This document shows, in pieces, positions 30,110-40,791 of a stretch of 64,000 nucleotides of DNA (position 1 is the first letter of the stretch; each line of letters starts with the position of its first letter). The stretch spans positions 34,530,356-34,594,355 of the forward strand of contig OV277870.1 of assembly GCA_922989275.2 (NCBI GenBank), written 5' to 3'. A program made the translations under genes and the position numbers. Origin of the DNA: Gari tellinella (lineage: Eukaryota > Mollusca > Bivalvia > Cardiida > Psammobiidae). The notes under the pieces are model-generated. The model made no database searches. It was not told where the DNA came from and saw only the letters and a program-made list of their open reading frames with translations.

Positions 30110-30468
30110 TACAACGTTCCCTCTCTACAACGACATCCAATGGGAGACAAATAATATGTGCGTTGTTCGGAGGGAGTCGTTATAGAGAGGGAAATCGGCT
30201 TACAACTACAAACAGCTTGAATCCAGATCAGACGCCGCGTGACGCGGCGTCTGATCTGGATTCAAGCTGTTTGTTACTCGGTATTGATGGTTTTCTGTCA
30301 AAATGTCTATTATATATCTTTGAGAAAAAACAGCAGACGACAAATTTAAACAGACAACATTGCAGTCGTGAATAGGTTGGACATAAATGTCCTGTTTGGG
30401 GAACAGCTGCAATGGTCGTTGTAAGGAGGGACTCGTTGGGAGGGCCGTTGTAGAGAGGGAACACTGTA
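30110..30468 (+). mobile_element. MITE, family C, complete (359 bp), perfect M65 at 30209-30273
   Basis: TACAACGTTCCCTCTCTACA at the left, AGAGAGGGAACACTGTA at the right. M65 is perfect with GCTTGAATCCAGATC and its exact complement, a double symmetric change from the T1 consensus. The left-hand hairpin pairs CTCTCTACAACGAC with GTCGTTATAGAGAG. Confidence 0.9.
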
Positions 30469-30489
30469 CATGTATTGACATTTTGCAAA

Positions 30490-30580
30490 ACATTACAAAA
30501 CAACCCTAAATAGTCAACAATTGATTAAACTAAATTTGAAATTGAACTTGTCCTTTGAAAGTTTCAGGGGTGAATGAACC
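30490..30580 (+). mobile_element. MITE, family E, 3' half
   Basis: AACCCTAAATAGTCAACAAT, AAATTTGAAATTGAACTTGT and TTTCAGGGGTGAATGAACC match the right side of E; the hairpin is gone. Confidence 0.6.
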
Positions 30581-30863
30581 ATCGCAAACTGAACAGATCC
30601 TGGCCAAATGGCTCGTCACATTTGCTCCCTGCGTATGCTTTGTCATGTATCAGACGACTACCCGATTTCAATAATACATAGTCTTTCCATTTTGTACGGT
30701 TGCTAAACCTATGTTTGACTGTATAACTATACATATAATACAATGTATCATCTGTGCTTTTACTTGAAACATTCATGTATAGAATTTGAAACTGTTCATT
30801 CTTGGGTCCATGTTTAATATAGTAAAACCTTTCATTACAATTCAGACAAATCTAGGTGACAGC

Positions 30864-31010
30864 TTAACCCATTTCTCTAAATCCGGTTTCTACTTTTACT
30901 TTTTGAAGACAAACGAAAACTTAAAGCAGATTGAAAGTAAAAACAAAATGTGCCTTAAGACACATTCTGTTTTTAGCTACATGTGATGATAAGTTATAGC
31001 CTGCTTTCAA
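30864..31010 (+). mobile_element. MITE, family D fragment, hairpin 30920-30990
   Basis: TTAACCCATTTCTCTAAATC start, hairpin CTTAAAGCAGATTGAAAG with core GTGCCTTAAGACAC; the right arm is disturbed. Confidence 0.6.
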
Positions 31011-31278
31011 AATGGCACATTATTATTATGCAGAATTTTTTTCTGTAATGGATTTACTAATTCTCAATGGAACTATCGAGTAGGTCATTAATAAACGAAA
31101 CATAAACATATTGATCCAACATTAAATAATCTAGGTTTTGATCTGGATCCACGTTAGTCGAAACTTAGAAATAGATTGTTAGAGTGTCAGTTATACCGTG
31201 TTTCTGTTAGAATACATGTATTGTCAACTTCAATTGTGTCTTGGTAGAAATAAGGTTACAAGTTTCATTTCGACAAAA

Positions 31279-31535
31279 TTAACCCCTTCAAGTGCCAGGG
31301 TACAATGGTTATTTGAAAACAGTTTGGATCGTGATCTAACGCCGAGCAACCCCAAGCTCTTTGACACACATCGCGATATCACGTCTGAAATTAAAATTAA
31401 AAATCTGAATTTGACAAATAAAAGCAGATATCAATTGTTTAAGCAAAAGTATGAGTTAAATCAGATTTGATCCTGATCAGACATCAAGCCCCCGCCATTT
31501 ATCTTAATTATAACTGTTTGCAAGTGCCAGTCAAA
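31279..31535 (+). mobile_element. T1 remnants, two
   Basis: TTAACCCCTTCAAGTGCCAG with TTGAAAACAGTTTGGATCGT; the palindrome core was lost. A second half (TTTGATCCTGATCAGACATC) lies at 31466-31487. Confidence 0.55.
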
Positions 31536-31540
31536 TATGT

Positions 31541-31773
31541 CATCACTCATTGAGCCCTAGTGACGAGTATACTCGTTATTTACAAACAGTGTACTTATGA
31601 AACGTACAGTTATCTTAGGCAGCCATATTCTAAAGGAGCCATTTGATCAGAGTCTGCACTGTTTGTCATTTTGAATTATATTGTAAATTTTAACCCTAAA
31701 TATTCAACAATAGACTAGACCTAAATAGGAACAGAAATTTTTCTTTTGAGGTTCCAGGGGTAAATGAGTTAAG
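31541..31773 (+). mobile_element. MITE, family E, eroded hairpin
   Basis: CTCATTGAGCCCTAGTGACG start with GAGTATACTCG, hairpin arms still recognisable (GGAGCCATTTGATCAGAGTC, CACTGTTTGTC), and CCAGGGGTAAATGAGTTAA end. Confidence 0.65.
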
Positions 31774-32014
31774 GGCCAGCTAGGTTGCCCAATTATTTTA
31801 AAACTTTTCAAAAATATATTTTTGAAAGGGGGGATTATTTCCAATTGTTGGTACGTTGTATTGACTTCAGACTTGATATAAAAGAGAAAGTAATAACTTG
31901 CATATTTTTCAATAGTAATAATTGTCGCTTAATTACGTGTGTATAGGATTAGAGTGAACGTCTTTCTAACTTTGAAAACATATTGATGTTTGGCATTATG
32001 AGGCCTCATATCTT

Positions 32015-32226
32015 AAGATCTTCCCCTGTCACAATGTCGAATACTTCACAGATGTCGTCTGCAATTGTTTTAAAAAGTTAATTAAGGTAGTTAAAATTAT
32101 GAAACTTTAAAATAAGGGTCAAACAGCTTGGATCCTGATCAGACGCCGCGTTTCGCGGCGTCTGATCTGGATTCAAGATGTGTGCAAAAAACTTGTGAAA
32201 TTGCGAATAGCAGATGAAGGGTTAGA
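32015..32226 (-). mobile_element. MITE, family T1, M65 at 32120-32184
   Basis: GATGTCGTCTGCAATTG signature, M65 with GCTTGGATCC and GGATTCAAG arms, centre GCGTTTCGC, end AGATGAAGGGTTAG. The left end is worn. Confidence 0.65.
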
Positions 32227-32392
32227 GATCTACAAGTATCGGGTGTGCAGTTTTATATTGTGAGCGTGTGCATTTTGGAGTAAGATGTTATCTTGAAGTT
32301 ATGTAGAACTTCAATTAAATCTTTCTTTAACGGTTAATATTAATTAACGAAGATATTTAATAAGACATGTATTTAGCAGGTTAATATACATG

Positions 32393-32455
32393 TAGGACTA
32401 AAGTAATACAGAAATTTTCCTAACGGAGTTTCTGTCTTCGTTTAGTCCTATATTA
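32393..32455. repeat. Hairpin, TAGGACTAAA arms
   Basis: TAGGACTAAAGTAATACAGA faces TCTGTCTTCGTTTAGTCCTA with a CCTAACGGAG core. Looks like a D-related small hairpin. Confidence 0.55.
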
Positions 32456-32970
32456 AGCTCGCCTGACGAAGATGTCTATATTAGGAATTTCCGTCTTTAA
32501 TCGGTTGTTATTTGTTCTAAAAGGAAACGGCAATTCTATTATGAGCACTGATTAAGAAAGGTCTTATTGAGTGTGAGTAAAGTAACGGAATTTAGCAACA
32601 TGGATATAACCAGAATGTGAATGTAAGGATAGTAACCTTTGTAACAAGAAACTACCAGGAAACGGAGAGGATATTCTATAAGAGCTGAGTGCGAGATTAT
32701 CTCAGACATGTCGGGGTTTGGAGGCAAAGGGGATTTCGAGTCTGTGGTGGGGCTCGTTGGAACGAAAAGGTAGGAAAGAATAGGGAGCCACGTACGGTGG
32801 TTGTTACTCCATGTCAGACTAGTAATCATGGCCATAAAACGCGCAGTATCTTGCCGTTAGCAGTCAATACTTTTGTCTCTCATAACTCAAATAACGTTGG
32901 AGAAAGTGTTATTACCAGTAAGCCCCACCCCGCCAAAAAAAAAAAATAATAATAATAAGAAAGAAAAGAA
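32456..32970. other. Spacer with one doubtful exon (32708-32771)
   Basis: TTATCTCAG then ACATGTCGGGGTTTGGAGG at 32701-32720 looks like an acceptor followed by a start codon. The frame MSGFGGKGDFESVVGLVGTK reaches a weak donor GTAGGA. No partner exon was found, so I do not call a gene. Confidence 0.25.
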
Positions 32971-32971
32971 A

Positions 32972-33430
32972 CCAACACGTTTATGCTGTATCAATTATTT
33001 TCAATACAGACAGTTTGGAATCAGTTGATGCCGGGTACTTCGATGTCTCATCAGACGTCTAACTGTTTAGATCTACCACTCAAATAAATAAAAAAAATCA
33101 ATACATTTAGAAAATATCATCTTATACATTTCAATGTATTGCGTTTGCATTTTGTTTGCCTTTAAACAGGAAAGAATAACGTCTTCCCCCATTGTACAGT
33201 GGAGAAAACTTTATTCTTTCATAATAAACGGGTATACGCTTAAACTTGCAAACAGCTAGAGCAGACGCCGGGTAGGGGTCTGATCAGGCTCCAAACTGTT
33301 TGCCTTTCAGAATAAAAAGAATAGCCAGAATTTAAAAAAGCTGTCCTTTTCTACATTTAATTGCAAAGTTGCGTTTGAGTTCAATTTCGTCTAAATGAGA
33401 AAGTATGTAACGTCTTCCACATTGTGCATG
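32972..33430 (+). mobile_element. Two B MITEs sharing one end; M65 at 33007-33069 and 33249-33302
   Basis: The first ends CGTCTTCCCCCATTGTA at 33197 and the second starts TGTACAGTGGAGAAAAC at 33191, so they share or abut at TGTA. The first M65 is eroded. The second has a truncated centre (GGGTAGGGGTCT). Confidence 0.65.
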
Positions 33431-33458
33431 TGAATGATGAATTGCAATTTGTTCTTAA

Positions 33459-33520
33459 ATTGCAAACAGGTTAGAACAAGGTCAGATGCCGAGTAGGTCG
33501 TCTTTCTAAACTGATTGATA
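33459..33520. repeat. Decayed M65
   Basis: GCAAACAGGTTAGAACAAGG, then GCCGAGTAGGTCGTC, then AAACTGATTG. No outer ends. Confidence 0.45.
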
Positions 33521-33879
33521 CTTAATACTGATACATTTATCTAGTATTTCCAATTAACTATAAGTTTCTACACTTTGAATCATTGAGTCACCGTCGTCAT
33601 CGTTTCTCGAACCCTGGTACCGCCACGGAAATGTAGTGGTCAAGGTCTGATGGTTCGAAACGTAAATTGGGAATATTTTCTTCTTCTACCTTTTATCTAT
33701 CGACATATATGTAGCACCGAATTTCTTGAATGGCTCTTTACTTACTTTCCTATCTTTTTCTCTTTATTGCCGTCTGTTTCATGCGCACTGTAGTATAAGA
33801 GTCAATTTTGACACAACTAAAAATGTAGATGTAGATGCAGTGTTTAAAAATATCCTTTCGCCGAAATAGGAACATAGGT

Positions 33880-34315
33880 CGACTTTGCAAAACAGCATAG
33901 ATCCAGATCAGACGCTGCATAAAGCATAACGATGGCTGGTCAGGATTCAACAGTATGGGACTTGTATCGATATTTCTTCAGTCATTCTACTTTAACCCTT
34001 TACCCCATAGCCTTTTCTAGTTTTGAAAATAGGTGACTACTTAAAGCAGGTTGAAAGTAAAGCAGAATGCGCCATATGGCGCATTCTGCTTTACTTTCAG
34101 CCTGCGTTAAGCTATTACCTGCTAGAATAAGGAAATTATTAAATATGACACATATTCATTACGGTATATATTGGAACTATTTTCTTCAGCGGATGAATAA
34201 AATGAATGTGCTAAAAGTCGCTTCTATAAGGGAAAGGGTTAAATCAACATTGAAATGTATGCTCAGACAGCAGCATTAATGCTGATGATGTGTTGCCGAT
34301 GAAAGGATTGAAGAC
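33880..34315. mobile_element. T1 copy split by a D insertion
   Basis: Left T1 part has GCAAAACAGCATAGATCCAG, GACGCTGCATAAAGC and TTCTTCAGTCATTCTACTT. The right part resumes after the D element with AATCAACATTGAAATG and GCAGCATTAATGCTGATG. Intact T1 reads TACCTTAAATCTAACTTTG at this point. Confidence 0.65.
33992..34242 (+). mobile_element. MITE, family D, complete (251 bp), inserted at TTAA of T1
   Basis: TTAACCCTTTACCCCATAGC to GGGAAAGGGTTAA with TTAA at both borders. Hairpin 34040-34111 is nearly perfect, its centre GCGCCATATGGCGC instead of CCTTAAGG. Best-preserved D copy in the window. Confidence 0.9.
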
Positions 34316-34319
34316 GGAA

Positions 34320-34430
34320 ACTGGCGTCCGATGTGGCTCCAAAGGTTTTTGCAATGGACGTACAATGTTTGGGACATAAACTCGTTTATTTAATTTAAAA
34401 GTATAACGTCTTCTCTGCTGTACAAAAGCA
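34320..34430 (+). mobile_element. MITE, family B, 3' fragment
   Basis: TGGCGTCCGATGTGGCTCCA, TTTTTGCAATGGACGTAC and ACGTCTTCTCTGCTGTAC are B right-half words. Confidence 0.6.
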
Positions 34431-34719
34431 ACAACTATAGACTAAGTGTATATAGCGTATGGCTGTGAGTTTGTTATCGAACTCATCATTAAGCCCTTAA
34501 AACGCTGATTTTTATATGGGCTGACCCATTCTCTGACAAATGACCGAATGTAGTTATATTTTGACTTTCTCTATGGGGCCCCTACCTTCACACACGAGCA
34601 TAACAAAATATTAACAACCGTGAAGACCCAGATCAAATGGTTCATACAGAAACCTTTTTATATTGCTATAATATTATTGTAAAAGATTGCTATACATGGT
34701 TCAAACGCTATTGGTGCTC

Positions 34720-34832
34720 AATTTTACCGTTTAAACGAGAAGCGAAATGGAAACGCAATACAATGACTTTTTTTAAATGAGTGTCAAACAGTTTGGGCCC
34801 GGCGTCTGGTTTGGATTCCAAACTGTTTGCAA
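34720..34832 (+). mobile_element. B left fragment and truncated M65
   Basis: TACCGTTTAAACGAGAAGCG is a B left word. A short M65 (34787-34829) has CAAACAGTTTGGGCCCG joined to CGTCTGGTTTGGATTCC; most of the left core is deleted. Confidence 0.55.
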
Positions 34833-34851
34833 TAGAAGTCAATGTTTCCAA

Positions 34852-35209
34852 CCTTCAACGTCCCCGAACAACGAATCCCTCCTTAAAACAACGCTTGTCG
34901 CTGTTCCCCAAACGAGACATTATGTCTAACGCTTTCACAGCTGCAATATCGTCTGCTTTAATTCGTCGTCTGCTTTCTCAAAGTTACGTAGATCTATTGG
35001 ACATTTGACCAAAAAAACATAAAGATGAGTGACAAACAGTTTGAACCCAGATTAGACGGCACGTTACGGGTCTGATCTGGATACAGACTGTTTGCAAATG
35101 TAAGCCAAGTGTATTGATTTTCCCTTCCTACACGTATAACAGTTCCCTCCGAACATCACACACAATCTTTGTCTCTCATTGTGTGTTGTTTTAGAGAGGG
35201 CGTACTGTA
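34852..35209 (-). mobile_element. MITE, family C, M65 at 35033-35094
   Basis: Inverted C copy: ACGTCCCCGAACAACGAATC at the left, AGAGAGGGCGTACTGTA at the right. AATATCGTCTGCTTTAATTC is its signature. M65 has a deleted right core. Confidence 0.75.
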
Positions 35210-35399
35210 ACATCTTTTCCACTGTACATAACCCCTCATTTATCGTTTGATAGATATCTAATGCGATCTACCTTATATTAATAATAAAGTGATTTGTAAG
35301 AAGCTAATACCTGTATTAGAATAATATTGGTTATTACAGTTACACAGCTCTATCACGATCACTAAATTGTGTTATTTAGCAGGTATTTTAGGCTGGTGA

Positions 35400-35480
35400 C
35401 TACTTAAAGCAAGATGACTGTAAACCAGAAAGCTCCTTTTTGGAGTTTTCTGTTTTACTGTCACTTTGCTTTAAGCTGTC
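35400..35480. repeat. Hairpin, N type (TTAAAGCAAGATGACAG-like)
   Basis: CTTAAAGCAAGATGACTGTA faces TACTGTCACTTTGCTTTAAG around GAAAGCTCCTTTTTGGAG. Related hairpins at 37138, 38400 and 53535 share GACAGTAAA arms. Confidence 0.7.
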
Positions 35481-35683
35481 ACTTTGTCTTTTATACAATC
35501 AATTAGCTTTCGTTTTAGTGGTAGTACATGTAATAGAGGTTTTGCGCGCCGTCTATTCATGCTCTATGTGTCTCCGGTGTCCTTTCACTCTTTCTATATC
35601 ATCTGATTCATATTTCCTCTGGATTTACTTTTCAAAAGGAGTTTTGTGCTGAGTTTTCATAGAAGATATATGTGCATGTATTA

Positions 35684-35900
35684 TTAACCCATAACCCCAT
35701 AGCCTGTTTCTAGTTTTCAAGACAGGTGACATCGGGCCAGTGTAGGTACTATTCATACATGTAGAGTGCTGGGCTATTCTCGACAGGTGACGGATCGTAC
35801 CGAACTAAGCTCGATAATTGTTTGCTACGGACCGTGAATCAGTTGTAGAGAATGACCGATCACTCTACGTAGAGTACTAACATTGGCCGACATTGACTCC
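35684..35900. mobile_element. Family D start, then unrelated inverted repeat
   Basis: TTAACCCATAACCCCATAGC to AAGACAGGTGAC is D. It is broken by a sequence whose ends CATACATGTAGAGTGCTGG and ATCACTCTACGTAGAGTAC are loosely inverted. Confidence 0.4.
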
Positions 35901-35929
35901 ATCTCATAAGGCTTGTACTAAACTAACCC

Positions 35930-36165
35930 GTTTTCCTCTCCATTTATACGCCTTTATACGCCTTTGATTTATTCCTCCACTGAAGAAAAGAGTCATGCTT
36001 TAAACACTCATCAATATGCACTATTAAAACATTTTCCATATTCTAGCAGATAACAGGCTTAAAGCAGGAAGAAAGTAAAGCTGAAAGCGCCTTAAGACAC
36101 GTTACTTTCAACCTGCTTTGAGTGACCATCTGTCCGCATAACTGCATGGAAAACAGACATTGGGG
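35930..36165 (-). mobile_element. MITE, family D, hairpin 36058-36121
   Basis: CCTTTGATTTATTCCTCCAC, CTTAAAGCAGGAAGAAAG and CAACCTGCTTTGAG; end near AACAGACATTGGGGG, where the normal TTAA end is replaced by a G run. Confidence 0.65.
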
Positions 36166-36168
36166 GAA

Positions 36169-36190
36169 GGGGGGGGGGGGGGGGGGGGGG
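36169..36190. repeat. Homopolymer G(22)
   Basis: Twenty-two G in a row directly after a D element end. Confidence 0.85.
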
Positions 36191-36529
36191 AAGAATGGTT
36201 GGTAAGTCAATGTCGTATTTAGCAACCGCAAAGTGAAATAGCGTGGATACCGGAATGATTTGGAATTCCGATGTTTAACTGTATATTTTTCGGGCTTCAA
36301 TAAACAAGTTATTGAAAATATAATATCCCTAATAAATTGATAATGAAACCTTTCATAAAGCTAACTATAAACCATAAATTAAATATCCAGTCATGAATAG
36401 GTCAAGTGGACGTGACAAGGTTCGGTTTAACACTTTCCTTGACACGTTTAATCGTCTGCTTTACATTAGACTGGTTTCAGTCATGGCAATATTTTTAGAA
36501 AAAATATTATGTATGTGATTCTGGGGCAT

Positions 36530-37060
36530 ATAGAGTTTGCCCTGTCTGTCCGTCTACAGTTGTGTCAGTCTATCTGTGTCTTAGACCTTAACCTTCCCTA
36601 ATACTTTGCACTACTGGTCATGTGACTTTAATATGCCTACTTGGCATGTTACTTGCCTGTGTCAAGACCTTTCCTACCATGCTATTTTCTGTGCTTTTGA
36701 CTTTGTCCTTGACATTTGACCAACTTTTCGATTTTTTTTTAAAATGCCTATAACATTTTAACCAATAGGCATTGGTTTTTCAAAATTGGTATATATCCTT
36801 CTTGTGGCGATACCTCTTCAACCAAATATTCTATATTTTACCTTGTGACAATGACCTTGGTTGCTTGATCTACTCATCCAAATCTTAACCAAAAAAGCTC
36901 AGCCTTGGTTACATGTATAACTCTTGCACTATTGCACATTGACATTTTATACTTAGCATGTATCGTGCTTGTGCCAAGATTGCCCAAATGAACTTGTGTT
37001 TGATCTACATTTCTAAACATCTTTAAATTCCTGTAACATTTAACCAAGATATACATTTGT
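36530..37060. repeat. Diverged TGACCTTGACC-type repeat DNA
   Basis: Words such as TTGTCCTTGACATTTGACC, TGTGACAATGACCTTGG and ACATTTTAACCAATAGGC recur loosely. I see no coding exon. Possibly an old satellite; no clear period. Confidence 0.35.
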
Positions 37061-37079
37061 TAATTACGGTAAAACTTCT

Positions 37080-37440
37080 CCAATACGACCACCTAATTGT
37101 ATACAGTACATTGGTTTATGCTTTAAAGATAGGTGACTGCTTAAAGCAAGAAGACGGTAAAACAGAAATCTCCTCTGTATACGACAGCTTCAATTCAGTA
37201 GAAAAGAAAATGGACTTCTTTCCTTATCTGACCGATATATGTTTTGACTATACATGTAATTACAAAAAAGGAAATCGATGAATTTTAATAAAAAAGGCGA
37301 ATGTAAGGTGGCCAGATAACTGGACTCTCTTACACAAGAAGGGATTATTATTTCCTTTTTTATCGAAACGAAACGAAACGAAACGTAAACGCCATGCATT
37401 CAATTGACTCGTCGTTTTAATATGAGTGACAAACAGTCAT
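37080..37440. mobile_element. N hairpin half and B left fragment
   Basis: GGTGACTGCTTAAAGCAAGA and GACGGTAAAACAGAAATCTC at 37133-37165 form one arm. AAACGAAACGAAACGAAACG at 37366 is a small tandem expansion within a B left end that stops after GAGTGACAAACAGTCAT. Confidence 0.5.
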
Positions 37441-37589
37441 ACGCAAAATTTGATTTCCAGTGTCTTGAAGTGTTGTAACATTGAGATTTTTCTATATTCG
37501 TGTTGGTATTCACATACTGCAGGTAACATCTTATTACTAGAAGTGTGTCCTTGTTTCTTGAATAACAGTAACGCAAATCTGTAAAAAAA

Positions 37590-37739
37590 AATACAAGAAC
37601 AAAAGGGATAGACAGAGACAAAGAGACATAGACAGAGATACAGAGACAGAGAGAGACAGAGAGACAGAGACAGAGAAAGAAAGACAGAGAAAGAAAGACA
37701 GAGAGAGATATACAGAGAAAGAGAGAGAGGGACAGACAA

Positions 37740-37776
<37 letters not shown>

Positions 37777-37905
37777 TAGAGAGAGACAGTGAGAGACACA
37801 GAGAGAGAGACAGAGAGAGAGACAGAGAGACAGAGACAGAGAGACATAGATAGAGAGACATAAACAGAGAGTCATAGACGGAGAGATAAAGCCAGAGGCA
37901 GAGAA
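37590..37905. repeat. GAGACA / GACA microsatellite, about 310 bp
   Basis: Imperfect GACAGAGA and AGACAGAC runs. Three overlapping minus-strand frames of 112-169 codons rich in Leu, Ser and Cys are products of this array, not genes. Confidence 0.95.
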
Positions 37906-38067
37906 ACATTGTTTTGTAGTAGACCTTTAAGTCGCTAGTTTATGTCAATCGATACGTCAATCTCAGAGAGTCACGGGTTGTTTGAGTTTATGGCATGCCT
38001 GTAACGATCAAAACATGAAATTAAAAACGTTACAGCAGTTCGACATGATTAATTAAGTTCACAGCAG

Positions 38068-38328
38068 TACAGGGGAGAAGATGTTATTCTTTCCCGTTTT
38101 AACGTAACGAAATGTGCATATGCATACGCAATTTACTCAAATGTAGAGAATGGCAATTTCTTGAATATGTTGACGATTTGGCATAATCTGAGTGGCAAAC
38201 ATTTTGGAGCCTGATCAGACGCCGGGTTACCCGTCGTCTGATCAGTATCTAAACTGTTAACAATGGATGTAAGGTTTTAGCATTAACGCGTTTATTTGGA
38301 AAGAATAACGTGCCCCGTACTGTTGCAA
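38068..38328 (+). mobile_element. MITE, family B, complete (about 260 bp), M65 at 38196-38260
   Basis: TACAGGGGAGAAGATGTTAT start; GGTTTTAGCATTAACGCG and GAAAGAATAACGTGCCCCGT then ACTGTTG end. M65 with GGGTTACCC centre and one mismatch. Confidence 0.75.
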
Positions 38329-38399
38329 CACTAAAACAAGTCTACTCAGTCAAACCTATGAGGAATAACCTTTCGTGTAGGATAGAAGTCTTTTAAAAC

Positions 38400-38476
38400 A
38401 AATCTAGCTTCAAGCAGATAAAAGTAATGCAGAAATATCCTAAATGAGCGTTCTGCATTGCGTTTGTCTTTCATTA
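38400..38476. repeat. Hairpin, N type, eroded
   Basis: AGCTTCAAGCAGATAAAAGT and GCGTTTGTCTTTCATTAAG flank GCAGAAATATCC and GAGCGTTCTGC. Confidence 0.5.
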
Positions 38477-39334
38477 AGGAATCAATGTTCTGTCTTTGAT
38501 ATATCAATATTTCAGCCGATGATTCAAGCATCGTTGCTCACGGATTTGACTCTATAATGATGTTGCAAGTAAACAGAAAATCGGATACTGTAGTTTTTCA
38601 ATAGACGCTGTAAGTTAGTGTTGTGTGAACCATGTGTCATTTCTGTCAGTTTTGTGTTATCAGCTTTATAGGATTACTTTATAGAGGGGTTTTATAGCTA
38701 TGTAATTGAATAACAATGGAATTTTCGTGACTATCCCACTCTAAAGGCACAGCAGTGTTTTTCTATACAGAAGATATTTTCATGTCAAATTGCAAACAGT
38801 GCAGACTAAACGAGACGCCACAACTTGCGTCTCACCAGAGCATATACTTTGTGCTAACAATTATTTTGTGAATGATAGACATTAATCGGTTACATGTAAC
38901 TGGTCGATGTACAAAATATTGCATTTCACACAAATATTTGAAAGTGTCGGTCAAGACGAACTTTATTGGCAATCGGAAACATACAAGCGCAATGTGCTAA
39001 AAAGTTCAAGTAAATTGGTTCCTTTAATAGAATGACGTGTTTGGTTACAGATACATGTATGTCAAAATGTTAACATAAAAGTACCTTTTCACAATATACC
39101 TGATATAGGCTGATTCACAGAGATATTATTATACTCTCATTGAAAGAAAGCGGATTCAGAAGAAACAAAATGTACGTTGTTGATTCGAAAGGAATTTCAA
39201 AATTCATTACCTCGCGCTTGCTTAGTTTACAAATGTAATCATATTTATTCAGCAAATATACTCATCACATAAAAAACATCCAACATATATAAGGGATTAA
39301 AAGACAAAATTTATAGGATTTCTCTCCTTCGCTC
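38477..39334. other. No gene recognised
   Basis: One decayed L-type palindrome at 38795-38850 (GCAAACAGTGCAGACTAAAC). Otherwise AT-rich with no supported feature. Confidence 0.4.
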
Positions 39335-39640
39335 GCGACTCGCAACCGGATGGTGTACTTGTCAAAATAAAATAAAATACTCAAATAAAAGCAAATTTGT
39401 GGCATTATTTGGCTTCTGACATTAAAAAAATATGATCAGTCCAAAAAAAGTCTCAAGAATCGTCACCGAATCTTAGTTTTTTTTTAGATATTTTCCATCG
39501 TTTTTCTATAGCGTTAGCTAACGGTATAATTGTTGTTGTTGCTTCTCTACACGGGCTCTGACATAAACCGGAGCCGAATAATGTAGAATTAAGCGCTAAC
39601 AGTGAAGTACGTTAATTCGCTACCGTATATATAGAGAGCG

Positions 39641-39727
39641 TCCGTGGTCGAGGCGGTAAAGGCGCGTCCTCTTTTTTCTTGTTTGTCTCCGCAATGGAGG
39701 GTCACGGGTTCGAATCCCACCAGAGCT
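39641..39727 (+). other. tRNA-like head in left unit (pseudo-tRNA)
   Basis: GTGGTCGAGGCGGTAAAGGC suits an A box of the Ser/Leu kind and GGGTTCGAATCCC is a perfect B box. A long variable part with CTTGTTTGTC lies between. Stem pairing is poor, so I do not call a working tRNA gene. Confidence 0.5.
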
Positions 39728-40008
39728 TCTTCCTTTTTTCTTTTGGGAAATGCATTTTTTAACAGAATTTATTATCCTAAACTAAATCTTACCCATTTAT
39801 ATAATCATTTGACATATATTTACAAATTACCATTTTTAATGCTAAATCCGGTTGCGAGCCTCTTTAAAGCGACTCGCAACCAGATGGTGCATTAAAAATA
39901 GTAATTTGTAAATATGTGTCAAACGCTTATATAAATGGTAAAGAATTAGCTTAGGATAAGAAATTCTGTTTAAAAAAAATGTATTTCAATAAAAAAAAAT
40001 ATTGGTCT

Positions 40009-40098
40009 CTGGTGGGATTCGAACCCGGGGCCCGGCATTGGCGGACAGAAGGCAAAATAGGGGAAACCGCTTAGACCAATGGACCACGGAACTATCCG
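40009..40098 (-). other. tRNA-like head in right unit (pseudo-tRNA)
   Basis: On the minus strand: GTGGTCCATTGGTCTAAGCG, a CTTCTGTCCGCC part and CGGGTTCGAATCCCACC. Partner of the 39641 head, diverged in the middle. Confidence 0.5.
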
Positions 40099-40791
40099 TT
40101 TATCACGGATCGATTTAACGTATTTAAATGTGTAGCAATCGAAAGTGCATACAACTTCGTAATTCGGCTCGTGTTTATGTCTGAGCCCGTGTAGAGAAGC
40201 AACAACAACAACGATACCGTCTACTAGTCGGTATAGAAAAACGATGGAAAATATCTAAAAATCTAAGATTCGGTGACGATTCTTGAGACTTTTTTTGGAC
40301 TGATCATATTTTTTTAATGTCAGAAGCCAAATAATGCCACAAATTTGCTTTTATTTGAGTATTTTATTTTATTTTGACAAGTACACCATCCGGTTGAGAG
40401 TCCCTTTAAAAGTCGAGTTACCTTTCGAACTTGTTTGCATTTTTACAGTTTTAGATAAAAAAAATTGTCGCAGAATGAAACATTTTTACAATGCAGATAA
40501 AATATTCCAAAATAAGGGAATTACGATCATGTAAAATATAAAGCTATAGATAATATAAAATTATACAAAATTATGGATTTAAAAAAACTATAACGGTCAA
40601 AATACGTAAACTTACTATTGATTTGAAATTACAACTCAGACAGCAATTAAAGCAGACGGTAGCATGGCAGTGAAAGAGCAATGAAACTACAACAAATTTA
40701 TCTCTGAGAAACGTGGAAAACAAGCCACCTGCAAGACCAGAAAACTTCGTTTATAATAGTTATCTTTATCAAATGAAAATAACAAGCCAGC

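Larger units (their letters stand above)
39340..40410. mobile_element. Two inverted element copies with tRNA-like heads (1.07-kb hairpin)
   Basis: The left unit starts GCGACTCGCAACCGGATGGT and ends AATCCGGTTGCGAGCC at 39860. The right unit starts CGACTCGCAACCAGATGGTG at 39870 and ends CACCATCCGGTTGAGAG. Each unit has its own inverted ends, and the two units face each other. Shared internal words include GGTGACGATTCTTGAGAC and AAATAATGCCACAAATTTGC. Confidence 0.85.

Noticed and set aside
32539..32835. 98-codon minus-strand frame with hydrophobic stretch
   Set aside because: No membrane-protein family pattern, no splice sites, and it overlaps AT-rich spacer; chance is enough.
33590..33670. Possible tRNA-like word (GTAGTGGTCAAGG, GGTTCGAAACG)
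   Set aside because: Box spacing is too short and no stem pairs; too weak to list.
37400..37909. Three long minus-strand frames (112-169 codons) rich in Leu, Ser and Cys
   Set aside because: They read through the GACA/GAGACA microsatellite in three frames at once, which is what a period-2/4 repeat gives by default.
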